Assembly (NCBI GenBank): GCA_002421475.1
Contig: DIJW01000141.1
Location: 1 to 10,404, forward strand
Direction of reading: 5' to 3'
From: Thiomicrospira sp. UBA5634
GTDB lineage: Bacteria > Pseudomonadota > Gammaproteobacteria > Thiomicrospirales > Thiomicrospiraceae
DNA: 10,404 bases
This document shows, piece by piece, positions 1-5,838 of this stretch (position 1 is the stretch's first letter; the number at the start of each line of letters is the position of its first letter). The position numbers were made by a program, and so were the translations under genes. Below the pieces are notes generated by a model. It was not told where the DNA came from and ran no database searches. It saw only the letters and a list, made by a program, of their open reading frames with translations.

Positions 1-55
1 CCCCGCCCCAAGCCTTAAATAATTGCGGCAACAACGACCAGGCCTGGTCGCCAAA
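1..55. other. Region downstream of the topoisomerase gene
   Basis: This short stretch follows the topoisomerase stop codon on the minus strand and runs to the window edge. It contains the perfect 16-bp palindrome listed separately. No T-run follows the palindrome in the minus direction, so it does not look like an intrinsic terminator. No start of a further gene can be seen. Confidence 0.4.
35..50. repeat. Perfect 16-bp palindrome CGACCAGGCCTGGTCG
   Basis: The sequence CGACCAGGCCTGGTCG equals its own reverse complement. Its 10-bp core CCAGGCCTGG occurs twice more in the window (4788-4797 and 5757-5766), and 8-bp parts of it occur at 879-886, 5936-5943 and 8801-8808. This copy is intergenic, just after the topoisomerase gene. 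A dimeric DNA-binding protein such as a partition or regulatory protein could recognise it. That role is inference. Confidence 0.6.
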
Positions 56-2179
56 TCATGGTTTCTTAACAGGCTGCTTTCGTTTTTTGGGCTTCGGCTT
101 GCCCCCCATGACCTGATCGATAAACTGGCTACACACCAACATATTTGCCGCATAACCTTCCGGCAAAGGATTGCCGGAATCTGCGGCCAATTTTTCAGCT
201 AACGCTATTTGTCTTTCCGATGGTGCCTTGCTTGCCATGGATGCATTTATGCCAGCCTGCTTGTTTTTATCAATCCATGCCGATAATTTAACAGCGCTAT
301 GTTTAACTTCATCGGGAAGTTCAATATGAGCTTTGTCAGCGATTCCCTGTGCGTAATCAACTTGCTTGTCACTCGGCTTAAAGCTTAGTTTGTAGGCCTT
401 GGCGTTCTTTTCCATAAAAGCGGAAACTTCGCGACCGCTTTCCAAGTTCACGGAACTAATATCCAGCCCGAGTGAATCAGCAATTTTATTGGCATATTCT
501 AGTTGTTTTTCACTTGGCTTATAATCGCGAGCTTCAGATGGCAAGAAAAAATCAGAGCCATCACCACTATAACCAAGATGATTTCTCAAATCATTTAACA
601 CCGTATCGAACACACGACTTACCACGGCCTGGTAATTATCTTGGCCGTTAGATATCGCATCCATTTGTTCTTCGATATCCGAGGTAAACGAATACTCCAT
701 AAACCCAAACCCATCGAGCGCTTTACGAAGAACCTGACCCGTTTCAGTCGGCACAAACTTTTTCTTATCAATTGCAACATAACCCCGCGCCTTGATGTTC
801 TTGATAATAGCCGCCCATGTTGATGGACGACCAATACCAAGTCGCTCCAACTCTTTTAGAAGCGATACTTCATCAAATAGGCCTGGTGCTTTAGTTTTTT
901 GATCTTTGACAACACCTTCTATCACATTGAGTATAGAACCTTCAGATATCGATGGTAGGATTTGATCATCGCCAGCGCCGGCAAGAACCATAAAACCTTT
1001 ATCTAGCACAATTGAGCCTTTGGCCAAATATTCAAATCGACCATCAACAGACTGGAGCATGATGGTTGTTTTTTTCAACTTGGCTGGCTTGAGCTGGCAA
1101 ATTAAAGTTTGTTCATGAATAAGCTTATAAAGCTTGGCGGCACCATCAGAAACACCCGATACTGATTCAGTATCAATATGCGTTGGTCGAATCGCTTCAT
1201 GCGCTTCTTGAGCGTTTTTAGCCTTGGCTGAAAACACATTGGGTTTATCGGGTAAAGGCAACCCTTTATTTAGTGCATAAGATCGAATTTCCGCAATCGC
1301 TTCAGGAGCCAGTTCAACGCTATCTGTACGATGATAAGTAATCGCCGAGGCCTCGTAAAGTTCTTGAGCGAACTTCATAACGGCATCCGTATCGATTCCA
1401 AGCACCTTAACTGCTACTTGCTGCATGGTTGATGTTGTAAAAGGGGCGGGTGGGGCTTTAGTGCTTTCCTTGGACTCAACCGATACAACTTTGACTTGCC
1501 CAACCTGAGATGCGCTAACAGCTAAATTACGATCAAAATTATAACTTTCACCGGGCTTATGGAAAGGCTTTGTGTTCCAATCTGCGGTAAACCCATCAAA
1601 TTTTAAGTTCGCGCCATAATAATCTTGTGAGACAAATGCTTTATTATCATTAAATCGGTCAGTGATTAGCCGAACAGCTATGGATTGTACGCGCCCGGCA
1701 GATAAACGCATTTGAACCGCACGAGACACCGATGGAGAGACAGTATAGCCAACTAGACGATCAAGTGCGCGCCGCGCTTCTTGGGCGCGAACCAGATTGA
1801 TATTCAAGCGCTCAGGCGCAGACAATGCTTTAATTATTGCGTCTTTAGTTATTGCATTGTACTTAACTCGATAAATCTGATCTGGTGGAATTTTAAGCAT
1901 GACCGCCAAATGCCAAGCAATCGCTTCACCCTCCCGATCCAAGTCCGTTGCCAGATAAATTCTATCCGCGCGTTCTGCCAGTGCCTTGAGTTTTGAATAT
2001 ACACCTTTGCCTTTATCGGTAAGTTGATATTTTATTTTCCAGCTATCAAACTCAATTCCCATGTCATTAAGAGGTAGGTCTCTAATATGACCAACAGACG
2101 CTTCAACCTTAAAATCAGAACCCAGAAAGCTCTGTATTTTTTTAATCTTACCAGGTGATTCAACAATAAATAAATTCAT
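56..2179 (-). CDS. TopA-like type IA DNA topoisomerase with C-terminal triple repeat
   Basis: This 707-aa protein is a type IA topoisomerase, which relaxes or decatenates DNA by cutting one strand through a 5'-phosphotyrosine. It probably acts during replication or conjugative processing of the element. Visible motifs are the N-terminal VESPGK with the TOPRIM glutamate E7, the Mg-binding triad D79-x-D81-x-E83 in ATDLDREGEAIAWHL, LSAGRVQS (159-166), and the catalytic tyrosine Y282 in ITYHRTDS followed by R284. The N-terminus reads as TopA (SVGHIRDLP) rather than TopB, although ICEs of this class usually carry topB here. Only two cysteines (C361, C683) are present, so the zinc ribbons of chromosomal TopA are absent. 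Instead, residues 554-707 hold three degenerate repeats starting KPSEKQL (554), KPSDKQV (601) and APSERQI (652), then a lysine-rich tail. The start ATG has AAGGAGC 7-8 bp upstream. Family certain; subtype likely. Confidence 0.93.
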   Translation of the reverse strand: MNLFIVESPGKIKKIQSFLGSDFKVEASVGHIRDLPLNDMGIEFDSWKIKYQLTDKGKGVYSKLKALAERADRIYLATDLDREGEAIAWHLAVMLKIPPDQIYRVKYNAITKDAIIKALSAPERLNINLVRAQEARRALDRLVGYTVSPSVSRAVQMRLSAGRVQSIAVRLITDRFNDNKAFVSQDYYGANLKFDGFTADWNTKPFHKPGESYNFDRNLAVSASQVGQVKVVSVESKESTKAPPAPFTTSTMQQVAVKVLGIDTDAVMKFAQELYEASAITYHRTDSVELAPEAIAEIRSYALNKGLPLPDKPNVFSAKAKNAQEAHEAIRPTHIDTESVSGVSDGAAKLYKLIHEQTLICQLKPAKLKKTTIMLQSVDGRFEYLAKGSIVLDKGFMVLAGAGDDQILPSISEGSILNVIEGVVKDQKTKAPGLFDEVSLLKELERLGIGRPSTWAAIIKNIKARGYVAIDKKKFVPTETGQVLRKALDGFGFMEYSFTSDIEEQMDAISNGQDNYQAVVSRVFDTVLNDLRNHLGYSGDGSDFFLPSEARDYKPSEKQLEYANKIADSLGLDISSVNLESGREVSAFMEKNAKAYKLSFKPSDKQVDYAQGIADKAHIELPDEVKHSAVKLSAWIDKNKQAGINASMASKAPSERQIALAEKLAADSGNPLPEGYAANMLVCSQFIDQVMGGKPKPKKRKQPVKKP

Positions 2180-2190
2180 AACGTGCTCCT

Positions 2191-2218
2191 TAAATAAAAA
2201 GCGCCCAATAAAGGGCGC
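2191..2218 (-). terminator. Rho-independent terminator or attenuator between ssb and the topoisomerase gene
   Basis: Read on the minus strand, GCGCCC, a 6-nt loop and GGGCGC form a perfect 6-bp GC stem followed directly by five T residues. It lies after the ssb stop and its T-tract abuts the ribosome binding site of the topoisomerase gene (AAGGAGC, about 2184-2190). It probably ends or attenuates ssb transcripts and lowers topoisomerase expression relative to ssb, unless a separate promoter exists. I see no clear promoter between them. Confidence 0.75.
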
Positions 2219-2245
2219 AAGCGGGGGTTACTACTGAGGATAAAA

Positions 2246-2731
2246 TTATGGTTGAATATATGCTGGCATATAATCATTGAGGTCCGGCAATTGATCTTCA
2301 TTGCTTGGGTACTGTGTAGCTGGTTGAACTGGCGGTAAAGTTTGTTTTGTAGTACGTTGAGGTGCCTTCATTTCTACCGACTCAATACGGTTAAGCTTTA
2401 ATTTAACATCAGAAGGAGAGCAGCTGATTGCGCGACTTACGTCAGTTTCGCCACCATCCTTGGTGTACAAGCCTGCCTTAAATGCCCCGGCAACTTCAAT
2501 ACGCATACCTTTTTTAAGCACTTTAAGTGCATCGAGTGCTTGAGGTTGATCTCGTGGAGCCCAAACGGTTACGTTGTATGCCGCTTGAGAGTCTTCGCGA
2601 GCCTCAAGGCCGCCTTCACCGTTCTTCCATTCTTCAGTGACTAGGAAGATTTCGCATAAGTTGTATTCACCGCTTTTAAATGTTGGGGTTGTGGCGATAT
2701 TGCCGGTAACTGTAATCATTTGGTTTGCCAT
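2246..2731 (-). CDS. ssb: Single-stranded DNA-binding protein (SSB)
   Basis: This 161-aa protein has the OB-fold layout of bacterial SSB: N-terminal MANQMITVTGNIATTPTFKSG, the central AAYNVTVWAPRDQ strand and KGMRIEVAGAFKAGLYTKDGG. Residues from about 115 on form a Pro/Gln-rich disordered tail. It would coat single-stranded DNA made during replication or transfer of the element, and it sits in the usual ICE position between DUF3158 and the topoisomerase. The start ATG has AAGGAAA about 9 bp upstream. The C-terminus ends LPDLNDYMPAYIQP and lacks the DDDIPF-type acidic tip through which chromosomal SSB recruits partner proteins; only the acidic/MP remnant resembles it. A 117-bp gap separates it from the upstream DUF3158 gene, and a terminator-like hairpin follows it. 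Confidence 0.9.
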   Translation of the reverse strand: MANQMITVTGNIATTPTFKSGEYNLCEIFLVTEEWKNGEGGLEAREDSQAAYNVTVWAPRDQPQALDALKVLKKGMRIEVAGAFKAGLYTKDGGETDVSRAISCSPSDVKLKLNRIESVEMKAPQRTTKQTLPPVQPATQYPSNEDQLPDLNDYMPAYIQP

Positions 2732-2848
2732 GGTTTTGTTTCCTTAAATGAATGTGAATTTAGGACTCATAATCATTAAAACTGAAAATAAGGGGTGACA
2801 ACGCCATTACAAAAATCAAAAAACATTACTTAAAATTGGTATTGACCC

Positions 2849-3331
2849 TCATAAATGCTTAACAAAGTTTGGCAGCTTTCGCCACACCTCAAATTCTTCA
2901 ATATAATTTTCAATGCGCCTTGCTTCCGTGAAGGTATATGACAAAGCATAGTTAAGATGTGTCCGCTTAAAATCAAATTCGACAATTTTTTGTAACAAAG
3001 CCGGATCATCACTCAAAACATTTTTCAATAATCCTAAAACCTCGGGCGTTAATAAAGCGTAGGATCGAGCTCTATCGCCAAAATTAAACAGCTTTGCACC
3101 CGACAATCGCCATTTAAGAATCTTAGGCGTATTGGATGAAGCGCGGTGAAGGTAAACAGGGGAGGTTTTTCCGCGCACCAAATCATTAAATGCATCTAAA
3201 AGCTGTCTCGCTTCATTCGACAATCGTTCATATTTAGCTTCTAACATTGATTGTTTTAACTTGGCATCTCGAATACCGGAGAAAGGTAGCCCTAACGTAT
3301 CACGCCATTGATTTAAAACACTATTATCCAT
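2849..3331 (-). CDS. DUF3158 family protein (ICE-associated)
   Basis: This 160-aa protein resembles the DUF3158 family, which is found almost only in PFGI-1-class ICEs next to ssb and the TIGR03761 gene. Its molecular function is unknown. Features that fit are the N-terminal helical part with LEAKYERLSNEARQLLDAF (about 31-49), the central basic segment with YLHRASSN and LKWRL ahead of a Leu-rich stretch, and the C-terminal helical segment RTHLNYALSYTFTEARRIE. It has no signal peptide or transmembrane segment, so it should be cytoplasmic. An in-frame TAA lies five codons upstream of the ATG, which fixes the start, although the ribosome binding site is weak. It opens the left operon; its upstream region is the palindrome-rich intergenic locus. 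Family assignment is by pattern and position. Confidence 0.75.
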   Translation of the reverse strand: MDNSVLNQWRDTLGLPFSGIRDAKLKQSMLEAKYERLSNEARQLLDAFNDLVRGKTSPVYLHRASSNTPKILKWRLSGAKLFNFGDRARSYALLTPEVLGLLKNVLSDDPALLQKIVEFDFKRTHLNYALSYTFTEARRIENYIEEFEVWRKLPNFVKHL

Positions 3332-3431
3332 AAGACGACACCATAATTAACATACCTTAATCATACCCAAACCAATTATCCGCGATGCTAAATGGAAAAA
3401 TCCCAAATTAACTTTTGAATTAATCGCAAAT

Positions 3432-3453
3432 CAATAACTGTGCACAGCTATTG
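3432..3453. repeat. 22-bp imperfect palindrome containing CTGTGCACAG
   Basis: CAATA and TATTG flank a perfect 10-bp palindrome CTGTGCACAG, with one mismatched pair (3437/3448). The core resembles CTGTACACAG in the neighbouring larger palindrome (3477-3486). The two may be binding sites for the same dimeric protein. They lie about 100-170 bp upstream of the DUF3158 start. Confidence 0.6.
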
Positions 3454-3468
3454 ATAATAATAACCAAC

Positions 3469-3503
3469 CGCAACAACTGTACACAGTGTGTACAGTTGTT
3501 GCG
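3469..3503. repeat. 35-bp perfect inverted repeat (16-bp arms, 3-bp centre)
   Basis: The left arm CGCAACAACTGTACAC (3469-3484) is exactly complementary to 3488-3503, with AGT between them. A perfect 16-bp arm is far beyond chance in 10 kb. No T-run follows on either strand, so it is not a plain terminator. It could be an operator, a recognition site for a replication or transfer protein, or a hairpin of extruded single-stranded DNA. Confidence 0.8.
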
Positions 3504-3527
3504 AATCATTCTCGTGAACTTTATAAA
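3499..3527 (+). promoter_or_regulatory. Possible plus-strand sigma-70 promoter overlapping the palindrome
   Basis: TTGCGA (3499-3504) and TATAAA (3522-3527) are 17 bp apart on the plus strand. The -35 box overlaps the right arm of the 35-bp palindrome, as expected for a repressed promoter. A transcript would start near 3534 and run through the hairpins at 3548-3694. No plus-strand gene follows, so any product would be a non-coding RNA. The match is modest and could be accidental. Confidence 0.28.
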
Positions 3528-3547
3528 CCACCAGATTCCCACGAATC

Positions 3548-3588
3548 GTTCACCCACTGCGCGCCATCCATCCGCGCGGTGGGTGAAC
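3548..3588. repeat. Hairpin with 16-bp arms (GTTCACCCAC...GTGGGTGAAC)
   Basis: GTTCACCCACTGCGCG (3548-3563) pairs with 3573-3588 across a 9-nt loop (CCATCCATC). The only imperfection is one T/G position, which in RNA of plus sense would be a G-U pair. No T-run follows. The stem is long and GC-rich enough to form in single-stranded DNA or RNA. Confidence 0.75.
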
Positions 3589-3610
3589 AGACCAATATAG
3601 AACATCCACT

Positions 3611-3632
3611 GGTAAGGGAGTCCTCCCTTACC
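3611..3632. repeat. Hairpin with 10-bp arms (GGTAAGGGAG/CTCCCTTACC)
   Basis: GGTAAGGGAG (3611-3620) and CTCCCTTACC (3623-3632) are perfectly complementary with two bases between them. The right arm runs into another palindrome, CCCTTAAGGG (3631-3640), whose second half could compete for pairing. This gives alternative foldings. Confidence 0.65.
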
Positions 3633-3654
3633 CTTAAGGGCTTTATAGGAGCTC

Positions 3655-3694
3655 CGACCACCACGGTGAAAATTTTCGTTCACGACGGTGGTCG
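3655..3694. repeat. Interrupted hairpin CGACCACC...GGTGGTCG
   Basis: CGACCACC (3655-3662) pairs with GGTGGTCG (3687-3694), and GTGAA (3666-3670) with TTCAC (3679-3683). A 3 x 3 internal loop separates the two stems, and the 8-nt apical loop is AATTTTCG. The balanced internal loop makes this look like a conserved structured element rather than a chance match. Confidence 0.6.
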
Positions 3695-3733
3695 ATCGCG
3701 TTCACCAGATATATTTGAGGCATACCTATAAAC

Positions 3734-3757
3734 AAAAAAGCCCCAGATAGCTGAGGC
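3734..3757 (-). terminator. Rho-independent terminator ending the middle operon
   Basis: On the minus strand, GCCTCAG, a CTAT loop and CTGGGGC form a 7-bp stem (one T-G pair) followed by six T residues. It lies about 185 bp after the stop of the 90-aa gene. It should end transcripts coming from the TIGR03761 gene and keep them out of the palindrome-rich locus. Confidence 0.75.
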
Positions 3758-3940
3758 AAGACGAGGTGTGGTAGAAAAGTTGAGGCATGTTAAATATGGT
3801 GTCAAGAGGTGATTTTGAGCCAGGTTTTTAGAGAATAATCTAGCATCCGTATTGCAGCAGTAAAACCAAGAAGCAGGGTGCATACACTGGTGGAATAGAT
3901 TGTCGCAATCATAATTTGGATTTAAGTTGAACCAATTTAC
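3758..3940. other. Non-coding spacer between the 90-aa gene and the terminator
   Basis: I see no gene here. A minus-strand open frame starting at 3883 would have to cross the terminator hairpin and the structured locus and has no protein-like composition. A TTGACA hexamer occurs on the minus strand (about 3798-3803), but no good -10 box follows at the right distance. Confidence 0.4.
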
Positions 3941-4213
3941 CTAAATACTCAAATTAGTCATAGCAGCAATTCTTTTCCCCTCCTGTACCACATAAACTGT
4001 TTGCTGTGTGCCTGGAACAATAACGGATAATTTTCCTTTATTGAACCCACGCTTCGCTTCACGAAACTGAGCACCGGTCACTCGCATTACACCAGTTTGT
4101 ACAGATTCCGCTTCATATAATCGAAAGTTCTCAGGTAGCGGCTTCATCTTTTTCAAAGCCGCCTTTCCAAATTCAGTATCAGCGAAATAATCAACAACCA
4201 TATCACCAGACAT
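3941..4213 (-). CDS. Unrecognised 90-aa protein downstream of the TIGR03761 gene
   Basis: I do not recognise this small protein. It begins MSGDMVVDYFADTEFGKAALK and ends QTVYVVQEGKRIAAMTNLSI. The composition is ordinary and soluble, with basic residues in the middle (FREAKRGFNKGK) and a predicted beta-rich C-terminal half (KLSVIVPG...TVYVV). No signal peptide, transmembrane segment or cysteine is present. It is very likely a real gene: a strong Shine-Dalgarno sequence (AAAGGAGG) lies 5 bp before the ATG and overlaps the stop of the TIGR03761 gene, only 11 bp away, so the two are probably translationally linked. A terminator follows downstream. In related ICEs, DUF3158 usually follows TIGR03761 directly, so this gene may be lineage-specific. 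A small accessory DNA-binding or regulatory role is possible but unproven. Confidence 0.75.
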   Translation of the reverse strand: MSGDMVVDYFADTEFGKAALKKMKPLPENFRLYEAESVQTGVMRVTGAQFREAKRGFNKGKLSVIVPGTQQTVYVVQEGKRIAAMTNLSI

Positions 4214-4224
4214 AAAAACCTCCT

Positions 4225-4992
4225 TTAAGATTTTTTTGCACCAAACCCAAAAATCTTGACTGATTTTCTTGGCATGTGCTCTGGGACAAACTTGCCGGAT
4301 TTAATGTCGTCAGGTAGCTCTCCCAGTTTTGAAATAGCGTCTTTATAACGTGCGTTATTTTCTTCAACATCCTCAACTGTCACGCCAGTCGGTTTAAAAC
4401 CACGCAGCCCAAGCAATACAGCCTGTAACGATCCAGCAATATTTTTTCTATACTGCTCAAACTCTGCGGGGTTGATAATGGCAATATGCCTCAAGGTGAT
4501 AAGGTTGGCGATCAAGTGGTCGACATCAATTAAACGATAAACAATTAAATACATATAAGGTGTCGCATAACTGACATCAACGGTGACGGGATCAGTTGCC
4601 TCAGATTTTGATAAATCTATTCGATCAGCTACCTTGGACTTCAACCCATCAAGTTCTTGTTGGACTCGAGCAAAGTCTGCCTCAGAATTTTTAAGGTTTT
4701 TTTCTAACTTCTGAATCCACCACTGTGCATAGAGATCACCAGACAATGCTGATCCCCAAATATTTCGGAGCATGGTGCCGTAAATAGCCAGGCCTGGTAT
4801 GTCCTTAATGCCATTTTCCGGATCGGCACGTCGACCTTTAAAAATCTTTAAGGCTTCTTTAGTGTGGAGGGTCAGTGTTTTTTCAGTAATAATTGTGCCG
4901 GGATCTTCAAGTTCAACGGTATGAGGTTTTTTGTTATTTACTGCTGATGCCTTACGGACAGGGCGAGCTGATTTCTGTGGTTCTTTGGTCAT
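4225..4992 (-). CDS. TIGR03761 family ICE protein (PFL_4669-like)
   Basis: This 255-aa protein matches the TIGR03761 family, a hallmark of PFGI-1-class ICEs with no established biochemical role. Recognisable segments are LTLHTKEALKIFKGR (about 40-54), IPGLAIYGTMLRNIWGSALSGDLYAQWWI (about 64-92), the coiled-coil-like stretch LEKNLKNSEADFARVQQELDGL, PVTVDVSYATPYMYLIVYRLIDVDHLI, the TLRHIAII segment, and the C-terminal GFKPTGVTVEDV followed by LGELPDDI. The N-terminal ~30 residues are basic and probably disordered. It has no signal peptide or membrane segment. The start ATG has AAAGGAGAG about 8 bp upstream. It is followed after 11 bp by the 90-aa gene and lies 63 bp after the prepilin peptidase gene without a terminator between them. 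One of the three CCAGGCCTGG copies lies inside it (4788-4797, encoding P-G-L). Confidence 0.9.
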   Translation of the reverse strand: MTKEPQKSARPVRKASAVNNKKPHTVELEDPGTIITEKTLTLHTKEALKIFKGRRADPENGIKDIPGLAIYGTMLRNIWGSALSGDLYAQWWIQKLEKNLKNSEADFARVQQELDGLKSKVADRIDLSKSEATDPVTVDVSYATPYMYLIVYRLIDVDHLIANLITLRHIAIINPAEFEQYRKNIAGSLQAVLLGLRGFKPTGVTVEDVEENNARYKDAISKLGELPDDIKSGKFVPEHMPRKSVKIFGFGAKKS

Positions 4993-5055
4993 AATGCTCT
5001 CCTTTAAGAGTTATTCATGACCAATTTTCACATTAAGTAAAAGGAGTGGTGGTAA

Positions 5056-5784
5056 TTAGAAAAATATTACTTTTGCACTTGGTATTAAATCTGAAAAAAA
5101 CAGAAGCAATACAGCCGGTAAAGCTATAAAAGGCCCGAAAGGAAACTGTAACTCGTTGTCATTTTTCTTCATAAACCGGTAAGCCATGATAAAGAGAAGG
5201 CTTGTAATAGAAGCAATAATAATGATCGTAGGAAGTGATTGAATTCCAAACCATGCACCCATCGCTGCCAATAGTTTAAAGTCACCATAGCCAAGCCCAT
5301 CTTTACCTGTGGCAATTTTAAATCCATGAAAAATCAACCACAGTAATAAATAACCGGCAACCGCTCCATAAACTCCAGACTCCAGACTTGTAAAATACCC
5401 TTGAGTATTTACTAATAAACCAAACCAGAGTAAAGGCAAACTAAGCACATCAAGTATTAGTTTTTGCTCAAAATCAATAACTGCAATGGCGATAAGCCAC
5501 AAAAGTAAGATGCTGGCTAAAAAAGCTTCAACCGAAAATCCGAAATACCAGAAACTAGCTCCGCATACCGCTCCGCTTAACATCTCGATGATTGGATACC
5601 TCCAGTGAATCTTGTTTCCACAGCTTGTGCAGCGAGCTTTTGAAACAATCCAGCTAAACAGCGGGATCAAACGATACCAATAGATGGGCTCGTCACATCG
5701 TGGGCAGTGTGATCGCTTAACAGATAGACCTTCAATAATAGGTTTTCCTTCCATTACCAGGCCTGGCAGACGATAAGTTAGCAT
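5056..5784 (-). CDS. Type IV prepilin peptidase (A24 family), N-terminally interrupted
   Basis: This is a PilD-type leader peptidase, an inner-membrane aspartic protease that cleaves (and may N-methylate) type IV prepilins. In PFGI-1-class ICEs such enzymes serve the conjugative type IV pilus. The remaining 242 codons contain the cytoplasmic zinc-binding domain with CPRC (27-30) and CTSC (52-55), the first catalytic aspartate D104 in VIDFEQKLILD, the second (D168) in the GYGD motif, and about six hydrophobic segments. This reading frame begins RLP, which in intact homologues is the end of GSFLNVVIxRLP. The missing GSF and first transmembrane helix are encoded in the same frame just upstream, beyond a TAA at 5788-5790 (see next entry). 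The ATG at 5784 has no good ribosome binding site, so expression from it is doubtful. No pil genes are nearby. Function uncertain, family certain. Confidence 0.85.
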   Translation of the reverse strand: MLTYRLPGLVMEGKPIIEGLSVKRSHCPRCDEPIYWYRLIPLFSWIVSKARCTSCGNKIHWRYPIIEMLSGAVCGASFWYFGFSVEAFLASILLLWLIAIAVIDFEQKLILDVLSLPLLWFGLLVNTQGYFTSLESGVYGAVAGYLLLWLIFHGFKIATGKDGLGYGDFKLLAAMGAWFGIQSLPTIIIIASITSLLFIMAYRFMKKNDNELQFPFGPFIALPAVLLLFFSDLIPSAKVIFF

Positions 5785-5838
5785 TGTTTAAAAACTGCCT
5801 AAAATTAACCCATAGACAATTGCGAGTAAAATCACCAT
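5785..5838 (-). pseudogene. Detached N-terminus of the prepilin peptidase, ended by an in-frame TAA
   Basis: Minus-strand codons from ATG 5836-5838 read MVILLAIVYGLILGSF, then TAA (5788-5790), then T before the M at 5784, all in the frame of the peptidase. Aligned to the family motif GSFLNVVIxRLP, the stop sits exactly at the leucine after GSF, and TMLTYRLP continues it. A single T-to-A change (TTA to TAA) explains this. The ATG has a proper ribosome binding site (AAAGGG, 5846-5851, 7 bp away), and another ATG lies in frame at 5842-5844. The ancestral gene would be 5056-5838, about 260 codons, the usual family length. Sequencing error, nonsense mutation or readthrough are all possible. Confidence 0.85.

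Larger units (their letters stand above)
3332..3733. other. Palindrome-rich intergenic locus (candidate cis-acting site or structured RNA)
   Basis: No convincing gene lies here. The stretch 3432-3705 is filled with inverted repeats, listed one by one: 3432-3453, 3469-3503, 3548-3588, 3611-3632 and 3655-3694. There are also small palindromes at 3631-3640 (CCCTTAAGGG) and 3648-3655 (GGAGCTCC), and a 5-bp hairpin GATTC/GAATC at 3534-3547. The hexamer GTTCAC or its complement occurs five times (3514, 3548, 3583, 3678, 3700). The locus sits behind a minus-strand terminator and upstream of the DUF3158-ssb operon, so it is shielded from upstream transcription. That would suit an oriT, replication origin, centromere or operator array. 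The specific role is inference. Confidence 0.6.

Noticed and set aside
2760..2848. Possible ssb promoter on the minus strand (TTGTCA at 2796-2801)
   Set aside because: No acceptable -10 hexamer lies 16-18 bp downstream; the best candidate is TAATGA, which is too weak to list.
3420..3731. Open frames on both strands across the palindrome-rich locus
   Set aside because: They exist because the region has few stops. They overlap each other, follow hairpin arms, and show no recognisable protein features.
3680..3883. Minus-strand 67-codon open frame starting MHPASWFYCC
   Set aside because: It has no good ribosome binding site, runs through a rho-independent terminator and into the hairpin locus, and its composition is not protein-like.
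5787..5797. TTTAAAC slippery heptamer at the prepilin peptidase stop, suggesting programmed frameshifting
   Set aside because: The sequences before and after the stop are already in the same frame, so a single frameshift would not restore the protein.
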